From assembly GCF_022662335.1 (NCBI RefSeq), contig NZ_JAKNQJ010000005.1:182904-246903 (forward strand): a stretch of 64,000 bases of DNA, given 5' to 3'. The notes below the pieces were generated by a model. The model ran no database searches and was not told the DNA's origin. It worked only from the letters and a program-made list of their open reading frames with translations. Positions 1 through 7,598 of this stretch are shown here, piece by piece. How positions within the stretch are numbered: the stretch's first letter is position 1; each line of letters opens with the position of its first letter. The stretch comes from Sphingomonas sp. CROZ-RG-20F-R02-07 (GTDB lineage Bacteria > Pseudomonadota > Alphaproteobacteria > Sphingomonadales > Sphingomonadaceae). Position numbers and translations under genes: made by a program.

Positions 1-356
1 TGCGTCATCACCCAGCCCTGGATGCCGCCGTCCTTGCGCGGCGGCGAATTGCTCTCCGCCACCAGCACGTCGCCGTTCGGCAGACGATAGAGCCAGCGCG
101 GATGATCGAGCCCGGTGGCGAAGGGCTGCACCGCGAGCCCCGCGGCGGGCACCGGCATCGCGCCGTTCCGCCAGCCCACCGCATCGGCGACCGCCATCGT
201 GGGGATCGTCTGGATGCGCGGTTCGGAAATCGTCGGGCGCTTGCCCTCCACCGCCGTAATCGGCAGCCGCGCGGTGTCGGGCCAGGCGAGATAGGCCACC
301 ACCGCGACGATCACGACGAGGATCAGTCCCAGGACGATGAGGATATGTTTGCGCAT
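1..356 (-). CDS. PQQ-type sugar (sorbosone/glucose) dehydrogenase, N-terminal part, cut by window edge
   Basis: Only the first 118 or so residues are visible; the gene continues past position 1. The start ATG is at 356. Residues about 4-25 form one hydrophobic segment (ILIVLGLILVVIVAVVAYLA) that should anchor the protein in the inner membrane with the catalytic part in the periplasm. Around residues 80-102 the motifs ATGLDHPRW and LPNGDVLVAES match the first blade of the glucose/sorbosone dehydrogenase beta-propeller, a family that oxidises sugars with PQQ. The substrate cannot be told from this fragment. Confidence 0.75.
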   Translation of the reverse strand, partial: MRKHILIVLGLILVVIVAVVAYLAWPDTARLPITAVEGKRPTISEPRIQTIPTMAVADAVGWRNGAMPVPAAGLAVQPFATGLDHPRWLYRLPNGDVLVAESNSPPRKDGGIQGWVMT

Positions 357-492
357 GGCCGGAAGTTAGGCGGCCGGGCGGTGGAGCGCAATCGCTCCAT
401 CGGGCGGCGGCGGGGTTGCGACGCGCCGGCTGGAGCGGGACGACAGGGGTCGATCCCGGCTCGCGGTCGAGCCTTCGCATACGGAACAGGCC

Positions 493-519
493 CTTCGACA
501 GGCTCGGGGCGAACGGAGC
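493..519. repeat. Short dispersed intergenic repeat, copy 1
   Basis: The 15 bases CTTCGACAGGCTCGG occur here and again at 14497-14511, both times in a gap between genes. The flanking bases (GCGAACGG here, GCACGAAAGG there) resemble the 'TTCGACAAGCTCAGGACGAACGG' type of intergenic repeat common in sphingomonads. This copy lies between the stop of the glycosyltransferase at 575 and the start of the sugar dehydrogenase at 356; apart from it I see nothing in that gap. Confidence 0.55.
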
Positions 520-574
520 GAGGCGAAGCCGTCAAACGCTCGCGGGGTGTCTCGGTTGCGGGGTCCGGGGGACG

Positions 575-1912
575 TCAGGCCGCGAGCCGCAACCGGGCAT
601 GGCGCAGCGCGACCGCGGCGATGGCGTCCGCAGCGATGTGCGGGCCGTCCGCCGCGCCGCTGGCGGTCGCGAGCGTCGCGGCGCGCGCGGCGACGGCGGG
701 GCTCGACAGCAGCCGGCCGAGCATCGCGGTGCCGGCGGCGGCGTCGAACCGCCGGAGCGGGCGCGCCTCGGCGACGCCCAGCCGGCGCAGATGATCGGCA
801 TTGTCGAACTGGTCGCCGAAAAACGCGCACACCATCTGCGGCAGCGCGGCGCGCAGCGCTTGGCCCGTGGTGCCGATCCCGCCATGATGGACCGCGGCGG
901 CCGCGCGCGGGAAGAGCAGCGCGTGCGGCGCCTGCCCGATCACCAGCACGTCGGGGCCGCCGAGCGCGGCATGGCGCTCGACCGCATGATCGCCCACCAG
1001 CAGCACTGCGCGGCGGCCGAGATTGCGCGCGATCGTGGCGGCATGCGCGAAGAATTCGCCGGGTGCGTGCACGACGAAGCTGCCGAGCGTGAAGACGATC
1101 GGCGGCGCACCCTCGTCCAGAAAGCGCGACAGCGCCGCCATCGCCGGCACCGCGCGATCGGTGCGGCCATTGTAGAAGGAGAAGCCAGCGCTCAGCGCCT
1201 GGGGCGGCGCGTCGGCGGGCAACGGGGCGAAGGCGGCCGGATACATCGCGATCAGCCGTTCGCTCCGCCGCGGCCCCTCGCGCAGTTCGTCGCGCATCCG
1301 CGGCAGACCGGCCCCGGCGCGAAGCCGGTTGGCCATGTCGAGGCTCGATCGCTCGCGCAGGCTGGCCAGCGCATAGAGCGCCCGCACGCTGCCGGCGCCG
1401 CCATGCCGCCCGACCGCGCGCAGCCAGGGCCGCGCACCGAGGCAGGGCGGATCGGTGACCGACAGGAATCCCATCGGCTGGAGCACCAAAGTGACGAGCG
1501 GCAGCCCCGCCGCCTCCGCCGCGACCCGCGCGATGGTCGAAAGCGCGCCGCCCACGACGAGCGCCGCGCCCGCCATCGCGGCCTGCAGGTCCGCGAAACC
1601 GTCGGTGGCGTGCGGCGCCACGAAGCGGAAGCTCGCGCGCAGATCGCGCGCCACCGCGCGGGCCAGTATGGCATGATCGTGGCCGTCGGCCTCGAGCTCG
1701 GCGCGGCCGGGGCGCACCGCGTGGAAGGGGATACCCTCGGCCTCCGCCACGCCACGATATTCCTCCATCGTCGCCAGCAGCGGATCGAACCCCAGCGCGC
1801 GCAACTGGATGGCGACATCGAGAAAGGGATAGATGTCGCCCAGCGTGCCCGTCGGGGCGAGCACGATCCGCGGGGCGCGCGTCTGGCCGATCGGGCGCCC
1901 TGACCCGCTCAC
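575..1912 (-). CDS. GT1/UGT-type glycosyltransferase
   Basis: A 445-residue glycosyltransferase of the GT-B fold. The N-terminus has the nucleotide-sugar family signature APTGTLGDIYPFLDVA, and about residue 342 starts HHGGIGTTGQAL followed by FGDQFDNADHL, the donor-binding motif of UDP-glycosyltransferases and antibiotic or rhamnolipid-type transferases. The start is a GTG at 1912 whose bases overlap the TGA of the upstream GT4 gene (GTGA), indicating translational coupling; the open frame extends much further upstream but only as an overlap with that gene. It is the last gene of a three-gene operon with a GT4 transferase and an LpxH-like phosphatase, so a role in envelope glycolipid assembly is likely. 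Donor and acceptor are unknown. Confidence 0.88.
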   Translation of the reverse strand: MSGSGRPIGQTRAPRIVLAPTGTLGDIYPFLDVAIQLRALGFDPLLATMEEYRGVAEAEGIPFHAVRPGRAELEADGHDHAILARAVARDLRASFRFVAPHATDGFADLQAAMAGAALVVGGALSTIARVAAEAAGLPLVTLVLQPMGFLSVTDPPCLGARPWLRAVGRHGGAGSVRALYALASLRERSSLDMANRLRAGAGLPRMRDELREGPRRSERLIAMYPAAFAPLPADAPPQALSAGFSFYNGRTDRAVPAMAALSRFLDEGAPPIVFTLGSFVVHAPGEFFAHAATIARNLGRRAVLLVGDHAVERHAALGGPDVLVIGQAPHALLFPRAAAAVHHGGIGTTGQALRAALPQMVCAFFGDQFDNADHLRRLGVAEARPLRRFDAAAGTAMLGRLLSSPAVAARAATLATASGAADGPHIAADAIAAVALRHARLRLAA

Positions 1913-2943
1913 GCAGCGAGGCGTCGCGCCGGCAGCGGGCTCAGCGCGGCGAGGAACTGTTCGGCACTGTCGCGCCAGCCGAACGTGGCGGCATGCGCGG
2001 TGCAGTCCGCGGACGACAGGCGCAGCGCAGCGGCGATCGCGTTCGCCAACCGATCGTCCATCGCGCCGCTCGCGGGCGTCAGCACGTCGCAGGGCCCCGC
2101 GACCGGGAAGGCGGCGACGGGCACGCCGCAGGCCAGCGCCTCGATCATCACCAGCCCGAACGTGTCGGTCCGGCTCGGGAACACGAACACGTCCGCCGCG
2201 CGATAGGCGGCGGCGAGCGCCTCGCCGTGGCGCGGGCCGGCGAAATGCACGTCGGGGAACCGCGCCGCCAGCCCGGCCTGGGCCGGCCCCGCGCCGATCA
2301 CCACCTTGCTGCCGCCGGTCGGCGCGGCGAGGAACGCCTCGAGATTTTTCTCGACCGCGATCCGCCCGACATAGAGCTGGATCGGCCGCGGCAGCGCGGC
2401 GAGCGCGGCATCCACCGTCCCGGCGGGGGAAAAGAGCGACAGGTCCACGCCGCGGCCCCAGGCGCGCACCTGAGTCAGCCCGTTCGCGGCGAGCTGCGCG
2501 CGCAGGCTGGGGGTGGAGGCGAGGATCGCCTGCGCCGGCGCGTGGAACCAGCGGATATAGCGCCACACCCAGCGCGGATCGATGCCCGTGCGCGCGCCGA
2601 CATAATCCGGAAAATGCGTGTGATAGGCGGTGGTGAAGGGCAGGCCCTGCGCCAGGCACCAGCGCCGCGCGGCGATGCACAGCGGCCCTTCGGTGGCCAG
2701 ATGGATCGCATCGGGCGCGAAGGCGGCGAGCCGCCGGCCGATCGCTCCCGAACTCGCCAGCGCCAGCCGGATCTCGGGATAGGTGGGGCAGGGCAGCGAA
2801 TGGAACGCATCGGGCGCGATCACACGCACCACATGGCCCATCGCCTCCAGCTCGCTGCGCACCGCCTGAAGCGTGCGGACGACGCCGTTGACCTGTGGCG
2901 ACCAGGCGTCGGTGACGATCGCGATCCGCATACCCGGCCGCAT
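1909..2943 (-). CDS. GT4-family glycosyltransferase (alpha-mannosyltransferase-like)
   Basis: A 344-residue GT-B glycosyltransferase. The N-terminal motif RIAIVTDAWSPQVNGVVRTL is typical of the GDP-mannose-dependent alpha-mannosyltransferase group, and FVFPSRTDTFGLVMIEALACG (about residues 254-273) carries the E-x7-E signature of GT4 retaining enzymes. Start ATG is placed at 2943, one base after the stop of the upstream phosphatase gene; a second in-frame ATG at 2931 (MRIAIVTD) is an alternative and neither has a strong ribosome binding site, which suggests coupling to the gene before it. Probably adds a hexose, perhaps mannose, to a lipid acceptor at the cytoplasmic face of the inner membrane; the sugar is an inference. 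Confidence 0.88.
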   Translation of the reverse strand: MRPGMRIAIVTDAWSPQVNGVVRTLQAVRSELEAMGHVVRVIAPDAFHSLPCPTYPEIRLALASSGAIGRRLAAFAPDAIHLATEGPLCIAARRWCLAQGLPFTTAYHTHFPDYVGARTGIDPRWVWRYIRWFHAPAQAILASTPSLRAQLAANGLTQVRAWGRGVDLSLFSPAGTVDAALAALPRPIQLYVGRIAVEKNLEAFLAAPTGGSKVVIGAGPAQAGLAARFPDVHFAGPRHGEALAAAYRAADVFVFPSRTDTFGLVMIEALACGVPVAAFPVAGPCDVLTPASGAMDDRLANAIAAALRLSSADCTAHAATFGWRDSAEQFLAALSPLPARRLAA

Positions 2944-2944
2944 C

Positions 2945-3763
2945 TCAGGCGGCCAGCCCGATCGACCGCGGCCGTGCGTTGCGCCGGGCAATCTCGTCGG
3001 CCCAGTGGAGCAGCTCCATCTGCCCGTCGTGATGCTCGACCAGCGCGGTGCAGCTCTCGACCCAGTCGCCGTCGTTATAATAGGCGATGTCGCCGATGGT
3101 GCGCGTCTCGGCGGTATGGATGTGCCCGCACACCACGCCGTCGACGCCGCGCGACCCGGCCGCGCGCGCCACCACCTCTTCGAAGCGCGAGACGAAGGCC
3201 ACCGCGTTCTTCACCTTGGCCTTGGCATGCTTGGACAGCGACCAATAGGGCATGCCGAGCCGCCGCCGCACCGAATTGACCACATGGCTGACGGCGAGCA
3301 GCGCGGTATAGGCGGTGTCGCCCATATGCGCGAGCCAGGGCTGCGCCAGCGTGATCGCATCGAATTCGTCGCCGTGCAGCACCAGCAGCCGCCGCCCGTC
3401 CGCGGTCTCGTGCATCGCGCGGCGGCGGATCGCGATCCCGCCGAAGTTCATGCCGACGAACTGGCGGAACATCTCGTCATGGTTGCCGGGGATGTAGACG
3501 ACGCGCGTGCCGCGCTTGACCCGCTTCATCAGCCGCGAAACCACGTCGTTGTGGAGCGCGGGCCAATAGAGCCGCTTCTTCAGCCGCCACCCGTCGATGA
3601 TGTCGCCGACGAGGTAGAGCGTGTCGCTGTCCACCCGGTCGAGAAAGTCGATCAGCATCGCGGCGTTGCAGCCCCGGGTGCCCAGATGCACGTCGCTGAT
3701 CCAGATCGTCCGATAGCGGCGGCGCTCCGCCCCCGTTCCGCCGGTCTTTACCGCCTGAAGCAT
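2945..3763 (-). CDS. LpxH-like metallophosphoesterase (UDP-2,3-diacylglucosamine diphosphatase family)
   Basis: A 272-residue calcineurin-type phosphoesterase with all metal-binding blocks in order: ISDVHLG, GDIIDGW, IPGNHDE, LHGDEFD and GHIHTAE. This block order and spacing match the UDP-2,3-diacylglucosamine diphosphatase group, which cleaves UDP-diacylglucosamine to lipid X in lipid A synthesis. It is longer than E. coli LpxH, like the distant sphingomonad and Bacteroidetes homologues whose substrate is less certain. The ATG at 3763 was chosen because GGAGGGAACGACG precedes it. First gene of an operon with two glycosyltransferases, which fits a role in glycolipid synthesis. Confidence 0.85.
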   Translation of the reverse strand: MLQAVKTGGTGAERRRYRTIWISDVHLGTRGCNAAMLIDFLDRVDSDTLYLVGDIIDGWRLKKRLYWPALHNDVVSRLMKRVKRGTRVVYIPGNHDEMFRQFVGMNFGGIAIRRRAMHETADGRRLLVLHGDEFDAITLAQPWLAHMGDTAYTALLAVSHVVNSVRRRLGMPYWSLSKHAKAKVKNAVAFVSRFEEVVARAAGSRGVDGVVCGHIHTAETRTIGDIAYYNDGDWVESCTALVEHHDGQMELLHWADEIARRNARPRSIGLAA

Positions 3764-3918
3764 CGTCGTTCCCTCCGTCGCCCGAGTCGCTGTTAGCGGC
3801 GGATCGTGACGCGCGTGTCTCGCTTTGGTGACGGTCTTGCGACGCCTCGGCGTTCGCGGACGGGCTTTCACCCGGTCGCCCGAGCCGGTATCCGATGGGC
3901 GAGACAGGAGAATGGTGC

Positions 3919-4704
3919 ATGGACGACGCGAACGGGACCGGCGTGTGGAGCGAGCGCGACGGTCATGTCCTGGTGGTGCGCTTCGCCAGTCCGCCGTACA
4001 ATTTCGCCGATCTGGCGATGCTGGAGGCGATCGCCGCGCGCTTCGCCGAGGCGGACGCCGATCCCGCGGTGCGCGCGATCCTGCTCTGCTCGGGGGGCCG
4101 CGTGTTCTGCGCGGGCGCCGATCTGGTCAACGCCAATCCGGTGGCGAACGAACGCGCGCCGGGCGCGCGCAACCCCTTCTACGTGGCGGCCGCCCGCTTG
4201 TTCGCGGTGGAGACCCCGGTGGTGGCCGCGATCCAGGGCGCGGCGGTGGGCGCGGGGCTCGGCCTCGCGCTCGTCGCCGATTTCCGCGTCGGCGGGCCGC
4301 AGGCGAAATTCTGCGCGAACTTCGTGGCGCTGGGTTTCCATCCGGGCTTCGGCATCTCGGCGGTGCTGGAGCGCGTGATCGGGCGGCAGCGCGCGCTGCT
4401 GATGAACCTCACCGCGCGCCGGATCCGCGCACCCGAAGCGCATGACTGGGGCCTGATCGACCAGATGGCGAGCGACGACGGGCTGCACGCGACCGCGCTG
4501 GCGCTGGCGCACGAGATCGCCGCCGGCGCGCCCCTGGCGGTCGCCTCCACCCGCCGCACGATGCGGGGCGACCTGGCCGCCCTGGTGGCGGCGCAGACCG
4601 ACCACGAACTCGCCGAACAGGCCTGGCTGCAGAAGACCGCCGATTTCGCCGAGGGGGTGAAGGCGGTGGCGGAGCGCCGGCCGGGGCGGTTCGTGGGGGC
4701 TTGA
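3919..4704 (+). CDS. Enoyl-CoA hydratase/isomerase (crotonase) family protein, atypical active site
   Basis: A 261-residue crotonase-fold protein. The oxyanion-hole segment VFCAGADL and the GAGLGLALVADFRV helix are clear. The two glutamates of classical enoyl-CoA hydratase are not where expected: the GGGCELA-type position reads GAGLGLA, and the segment before PGxG reads FVALGFHPGFG instead of an E-I-x-L-G-x-x-PGAG pattern. It may therefore be an isomerase, hydrolase or non-hydratase member. Start ATG at 3919 follows AGGAG with eight-base spacing; an upstream ATG at 3895 has no such site. It stands alone, diverging from the LpxH-like operon. Confidence 0.85.
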   Translation: MDDANGTGVWSERDGHVLVVRFASPPYNFADLAMLEAIAARFAEADADPAVRAILLCSGGRVFCAGADLVNANPVANERAPGARNPFYVAAARLFAVETPVVAAIQGAAVGAGLGLALVADFRVGGPQAKFCANFVALGFHPGFGISAVLERVIGRQRALLMNLTARRIRAPEAHDWGLIDQMASDDGLHATALALAHEIAAGAPLAVASTRRTMRGDLAALVAAQTDHELAEQAWLQKTADFAEGVKAVAERRPGRFVGA

Positions 4705-4812
4705 GGGGGTGGTGGACTACGGACGGCGGCTCTCGGGAGAACCGATGGCGATAGCCGCCATTGCAGCGGTGCTGCCGCCTTTCCCGAAAACCATCGAGAA
4801 ACGGGATTCAGG

Positions 4813-5274
4813 CTACCAGTAGGCCGCCATCAGTTCGGACACCCATTCTGGCTGTCGAACCTCACCGCGAGGCAGGAACTCGCGCATAACAGGCTTGATG
4901 TCGATCACGGGCGTTCCGTCGATCGCGTCCAGCCCCTCGACGTTCAGCCGTGAACCTTCCACGCTCAACACGCGGCAGACAGTCACACCAAGCCGATTAG
5001 GACGGTTCTTGCCCCTTTGCGCCAAGATGCCCGTCAGCGGCCAGTCGTCGCGGCCTCTCGGGTGACGTGCGCCTCGCTCGATCTTCGCTTCGGGGACACG
5101 ATCGAACAGGAAGATAATCTCGGCGTGGCTGAACGCATCCAGCCCTGCCAGCGCGTCAGCCCCGACCCGCGTCGTGTCCAACTCGATCGTGCTTCGGCTG
5201 CTTCCCCAATCGTCGTCGATCGGATCGGCCCGACCGCCCCGCACATACCCTATGGGTTCTATCTCGAATGTCAT
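4813..5274 (-). CDS. TrmO/TsaA-family tRNA methyltransferase
   Basis: A 153-residue protein of the YaeB/TsaA (TrmO) beta-barrel family, which uses S-adenosylmethionine to N6-methylate threonylcarbamoyladenosine-37 in certain tRNAs. Supporting segments are IEPIGYVRG at the N-terminus, ILAQRGKNRPNRLGV (the family normally has a RSPxRPNPIG version) and DGTPVIDIKPV near the C-terminus. The Lys-Asn-Arg-Pro-Asn-Arg variation means the substrate could differ from E. coli TrmO. Start ATG at 5274 follows GGAGGTGGCC, an excellent ribosome binding site. Monocistronic. Confidence 0.8.
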   Translation of the reverse strand: MTFEIEPIGYVRGGRADPIDDDWGSSRSTIELDTTRVGADALAGLDAFSHAEIIFLFDRVPEAKIERGARHPRGRDDWPLTGILAQRGKNRPNRLGVTVCRVLSVEGSRLNVEGLDAIDGTPVIDIKPVMREFLPRGEVRQPEWVSELMAAYW

Positions 5275-5580
5275 GGCCACCTCCGATCGGTGACCGCCAT
5301 TGCCACGATCGGTCCGTGCTGGGGAGTGCAGATCGCTTCCCGATTGGGAACCCATAGCGAGACCGTCGTCCAACCAACCGGGGCCGAGACCCGTCCAGGG
5401 CACCCCTTTCCCGAAATTTGTTCCCGGTTGCTTTTTCCCGAAAGGCTCTGTCGGAGACGGAGAAACGGGAACGTCGGCGCTTAATCAATAGCCGTCATCG
5501 AGAGCGCGGATCGCCAGCCGGAACGTCCGGCTTTGGGCGATAGCGGCGATCCTTCAAACTCACGCCGCTCGCGCCCCAAA
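5275..5580. other. Intergenic region with hairpin-like repeats
   Basis: About 300 bases between trmO-like and gor, both minus strand. TTTCCCGAAA occurs at 5407-5416 and 5434-5443 and once more at 4780-4789 on the other side of the trmO-like gene. TTCCCG at 5435-5440 can pair with CGGGAA at 5466-5471 and may form a weak stem downstream of gor. I see no convincing protein-coding gene here; short open frames on both strands lack starts with ribosome binding sites. Confidence 0.4.
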
Positions 5581-6930
5581 TCACCGCATCAGCACCAGCT
5601 CCTCCGCCATCGTCGGGTGCAGCGCCACGGTGGAATCGAAATCGGCCTTGGTGAGCCCGGCCTTCACCGCCACCGCGGCCACCTGCATCATCTCGGGCAC
5701 GTCGGGGCCGATCATGTGGATGCCGACGATCCGGTCGGTGTCGCCGTCGCACACCATCTTGTAGAGCGCGCGCTCCTGCCGGTCGGCGAGCACGTTCTTC
5801 ATCGGGCGGAAATCGGCGGTGTAGACCTTGACCGAGCCGAGCTTCTCCTTCGCCTGCGCCTCGGTGAGCCCGCAGCCCGCCATCGGCGGATGGCTGAACA
5901 CCGCGGAGGGCACATGATCGTAATCCACCCGCGTCGGCTTGTTGCCGTAGAGCGTGTCGGCGAACGCCTGGCCCTCGCGGATCGCGATCGGGGTCAGCTG
6001 GATCCGGTCGGTCACGTCGCCCACCGCATAGATGCTGGGGCAGGTCGAGCGGTTGTCGGCATCCACCTTCACCGCGCCGCGCTCGTCCAGTTCGACGCCC
6101 GCGGTTTCGAGCCCCAGCCCGGTGGTGTTGGGCACGCGGCCGGTGGCGAACATTACCATGTCGACCGTCACCGGCTCATGGCCGCTCATGCTGACCGTCA
6201 GGCAGCCGTCGGCTTGTTTCTCGATCCCCTCGAAATTGGCGTCGAAGCGGAATTCGAGGCCCTTCATCAGCGAGATCTGGAGCAGCCGGTCGCGGATGCT
6301 GAGATCATAGCCGCGCAGGATGTCCTTGGTGCGGTTCATCAGGATCACGTGCGCGCCGAACTGGTGGAAGATGCCGGCGAATTCGTTGGCGATATAGCCC
6401 GCCCCCGCGATCAGCACGCGCTTGGGGATGGCGTCGATATGGAACGCCTCGTTCGAGGTGATGCCGTGCTCGTGGCCCGGGCATTTCGGGACGGCGGGGT
6501 GCGCGCCCACCGCGAGCAGGATGGTGGTCGCGGTCACGGTCCGCCCGTCGCCCAGGCGGATGCTGTTCCGGCCGGTGATCTCGGCGCGGGTGTGGAGGAT
6601 CTCCACGCCGTGCGTCTCCAGCGTCTTGGTATAGGCGCCGTTGATCCGGTCGACCTCTTCCATCACATTGTCGCGCAGCGTCGTCCAACTGAAGTCGCAC
6701 TGGTCGGGCACGTTCCAGCCGAAGCGCTTGGCGTCCTTCAGGTCCTCGGCGAAATGCGCGCCATAGACGAGCAGCTTCTTGGGCACGCAGCCGCGGATGA
6801 CGCAGGTGCCGCCGACGCGATATTCCTCGGCCACCGCCACCTTCGCGCCGTGCGCCGCGGCGACGCGCGCCGCGCGGGTGCCGCCGGAGCCCGCGCCGAT
6901 GACGAAGAGGTCGTAGTCGTGGTCGGGCAT
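5581..6930 (-). CDS. gor: Glutathione-disulfide reductase
   Basis: A 449-residue flavoprotein disulfide reductase: FAD-binding VIGAGSGGTRAAR at residues about 9-21, the redox-active pair in GGTCVIRGCVPKKL, an NADPH-binding segment VLIAGAGYIANEFAG, FAD motif YAVGDVTDRIQLTP, and the C-terminal LHPTMAEE carrying the acid-base His/Glu pair. It reduces GSSG to GSH with NADPH in the cytosol. Bacterial family length is about 450, so it is complete. ATG at 6930 is chosen (GGAG eight bases upstream) over a TTG immediately before it. It lies four bases behind vapC, so read-through from the toxin-antitoxin promoter is possible, an unusual arrangement for gor. Confidence 0.95.
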   Translation of the reverse strand: MPDHDYDLFVIGAGSGGTRAARVAAAHGAKVAVAEEYRVGGTCVIRGCVPKKLLVYGAHFAEDLKDAKRFGWNVPDQCDFSWTTLRDNVMEEVDRINGAYTKTLETHGVEILHTRAEITGRNSIRLGDGRTVTATTILLAVGAHPAVPKCPGHEHGITSNEAFHIDAIPKRVLIAGAGYIANEFAGIFHQFGAHVILMNRTKDILRGYDLSIRDRLLQISLMKGLEFRFDANFEGIEKQADGCLTVSMSGHEPVTVDMVMFATGRVPNTTGLGLETAGVELDERGAVKVDADNRSTCPSIYAVGDVTDRIQLTPIAIREGQAFADTLYGNKPTRVDYDHVPSAVFSHPPMAGCGLTEAQAKEKLGSVKVYTADFRPMKNVLADRQERALYKMVCDGDTDRIVGIHMIGPDVPEMMQVAAVAVKAGLTKADFDSTVALHPTMAEELVLMR

Positions 6931-6934
6931 CAAT

Positions 6935-7351
6935 TCACTCCGGAAGCAGGTTCATCGCGGAGAAGAGCCCGAGATGTTCGACGAAGGGATCGAAATCCCG
7001 ATCGCTGTAGAGGAGGGGTAAACCGTCCAGGATGCAGCGGGTTGCGATCAGCGTGTCGATCGTCTTGCGGATCGTGATGCCGCGCGACCGCAGATCGCGG
7101 TAATGGTGCGCGGCCTGCCGGGCAACGGCGAGATCGGAAATGACGATCGGCGTCATGTGCCGGAACAGCAGCAGGGCTTCGGACACCCGACGCGCGTGCC
7201 GCGCGCCTTGTAGCACCTCCATCAGGATCAGATCGCCGATCGCCAGCGCCTGGCCGGCGTCGAGACACCGCGTCAGCGCGTCGGCCTGCAACGTCGGGCG
7301 ATCGAGCAGCAGGTCGATCCAGACGCTGGAGTCGACGAGGATCAGCCCCAT
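6935..7351 (-). CDS. vapC: VapC-family PIN-domain toxin
   Basis: A 138-residue PIN-domain ribonuclease. The N-terminal ILVDSSVWIDLLL gives the first catalytic Asp, LILMEVLQG the conserved Glu, and KTIDTLIATRC plus LLYSDRDFDPF the later acidic residues that hold Mg/Mn. VapC toxins cleave RNA, often initiator tRNA or the sarcin-ricin loop, and are held inactive by VapB. The reading frame overlaps the vapB end by ten bases (7342-7351), the usual coupling of such pairs. Complete and apparently intact. Confidence 0.9.
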   Translation of the reverse strand: MGLILVDSSVWIDLLLDRPTLQADALTRCLDAGQALAIGDLILMEVLQGARHARRVSEALLLFRHMTPIVISDLAVARQAAHHYRDLRSRGITIRKTIDTLIATRCILDGLPLLYSDRDFDPFVEHLGLFSAMNLLPE

Positions 7352-7554
7352 TCGGGGCGCCGCTTGTCGGTGCGCATCTCATCGAGATCGCCTTCCCAGC
7401 CCAGGCCGCGCAACTGCTCGATCGCCTCCCGCTGACGCTTGATCGTCACCATCCAGCGCAACGCCTGTTCGACCGCCTCGCGCTTCGTCTTCGCGCCCGT
7501 CGCCTTCATCGCGTCCGCCATCAAGGCGTCGTCGATCTCGATATTGGTCCGCAT
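7342..7554 (-). CDS. vapB: VapB-family antitoxin
   Basis: A 70-residue antitoxin. The N-terminal MRTNIEIDDALMADAMKATG is a ribbon-helix-helix-like DNA-binding segment typical of the DUF2191/VapB group, followed by KTKREAVEQALRWMV and a C-terminal tail (WEGDLDEMR) that should thread into the VapC active site. Its start codon at 7552-7554 is inside a perfect 13-base inverted repeat (7553-7582), the presumed autoregulatory operator. Directly upstream of and overlapping vapC. Confidence 0.9.
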   Translation of the reverse strand: MRTNIEIDDALMADAMKATGAKTKREAVEQALRWMVTIKRQREAIEQLRGLGWEGDLDEMRTDKRRPEWG

Positions 7555-7582
7555 GTGTACGATCTCCGCAGATCGTACACAT
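7553..7582 (-). promoter_or_regulatory. vapBC operator palindrome overlapping the vapB start codon
   Basis: ATGTGTACGATCT at 7553-7565 and its exact reverse complement at 7570-7582 are separated by CCGC. Type II antitoxins repress their own operon by binding such palindromes. On the mRNA the same bases would form a stem with the GCGGAGA ribosome binding site at the loop and the vapB start at its foot, so translation could also be affected if transcription starts upstream. Confidence 0.75.
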
Positions 7583-7598
7583 AGGGACGGCGCCGGGT

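Noticed and set aside
416..1903. Long plus-strand open frame opposite the GT1 glycosyltransferase
   Set aside because: Arginine/histidine/alanine-rich translation with no family motif; a typical antisense shadow in high-GC DNA. The same reasoning removes similar long frames at 5533-7077, 15504-16808, 34259-36265, 36458-38488, 42209-43942 and 48079-50436.
575..2680. A single 701-residue fusion of two glycosyltransferases on the minus strand
   Set aside because: The upstream 256 codons are an out-of-frame reading of the GT4 gene; family similarity begins only at the GTG at 1912.
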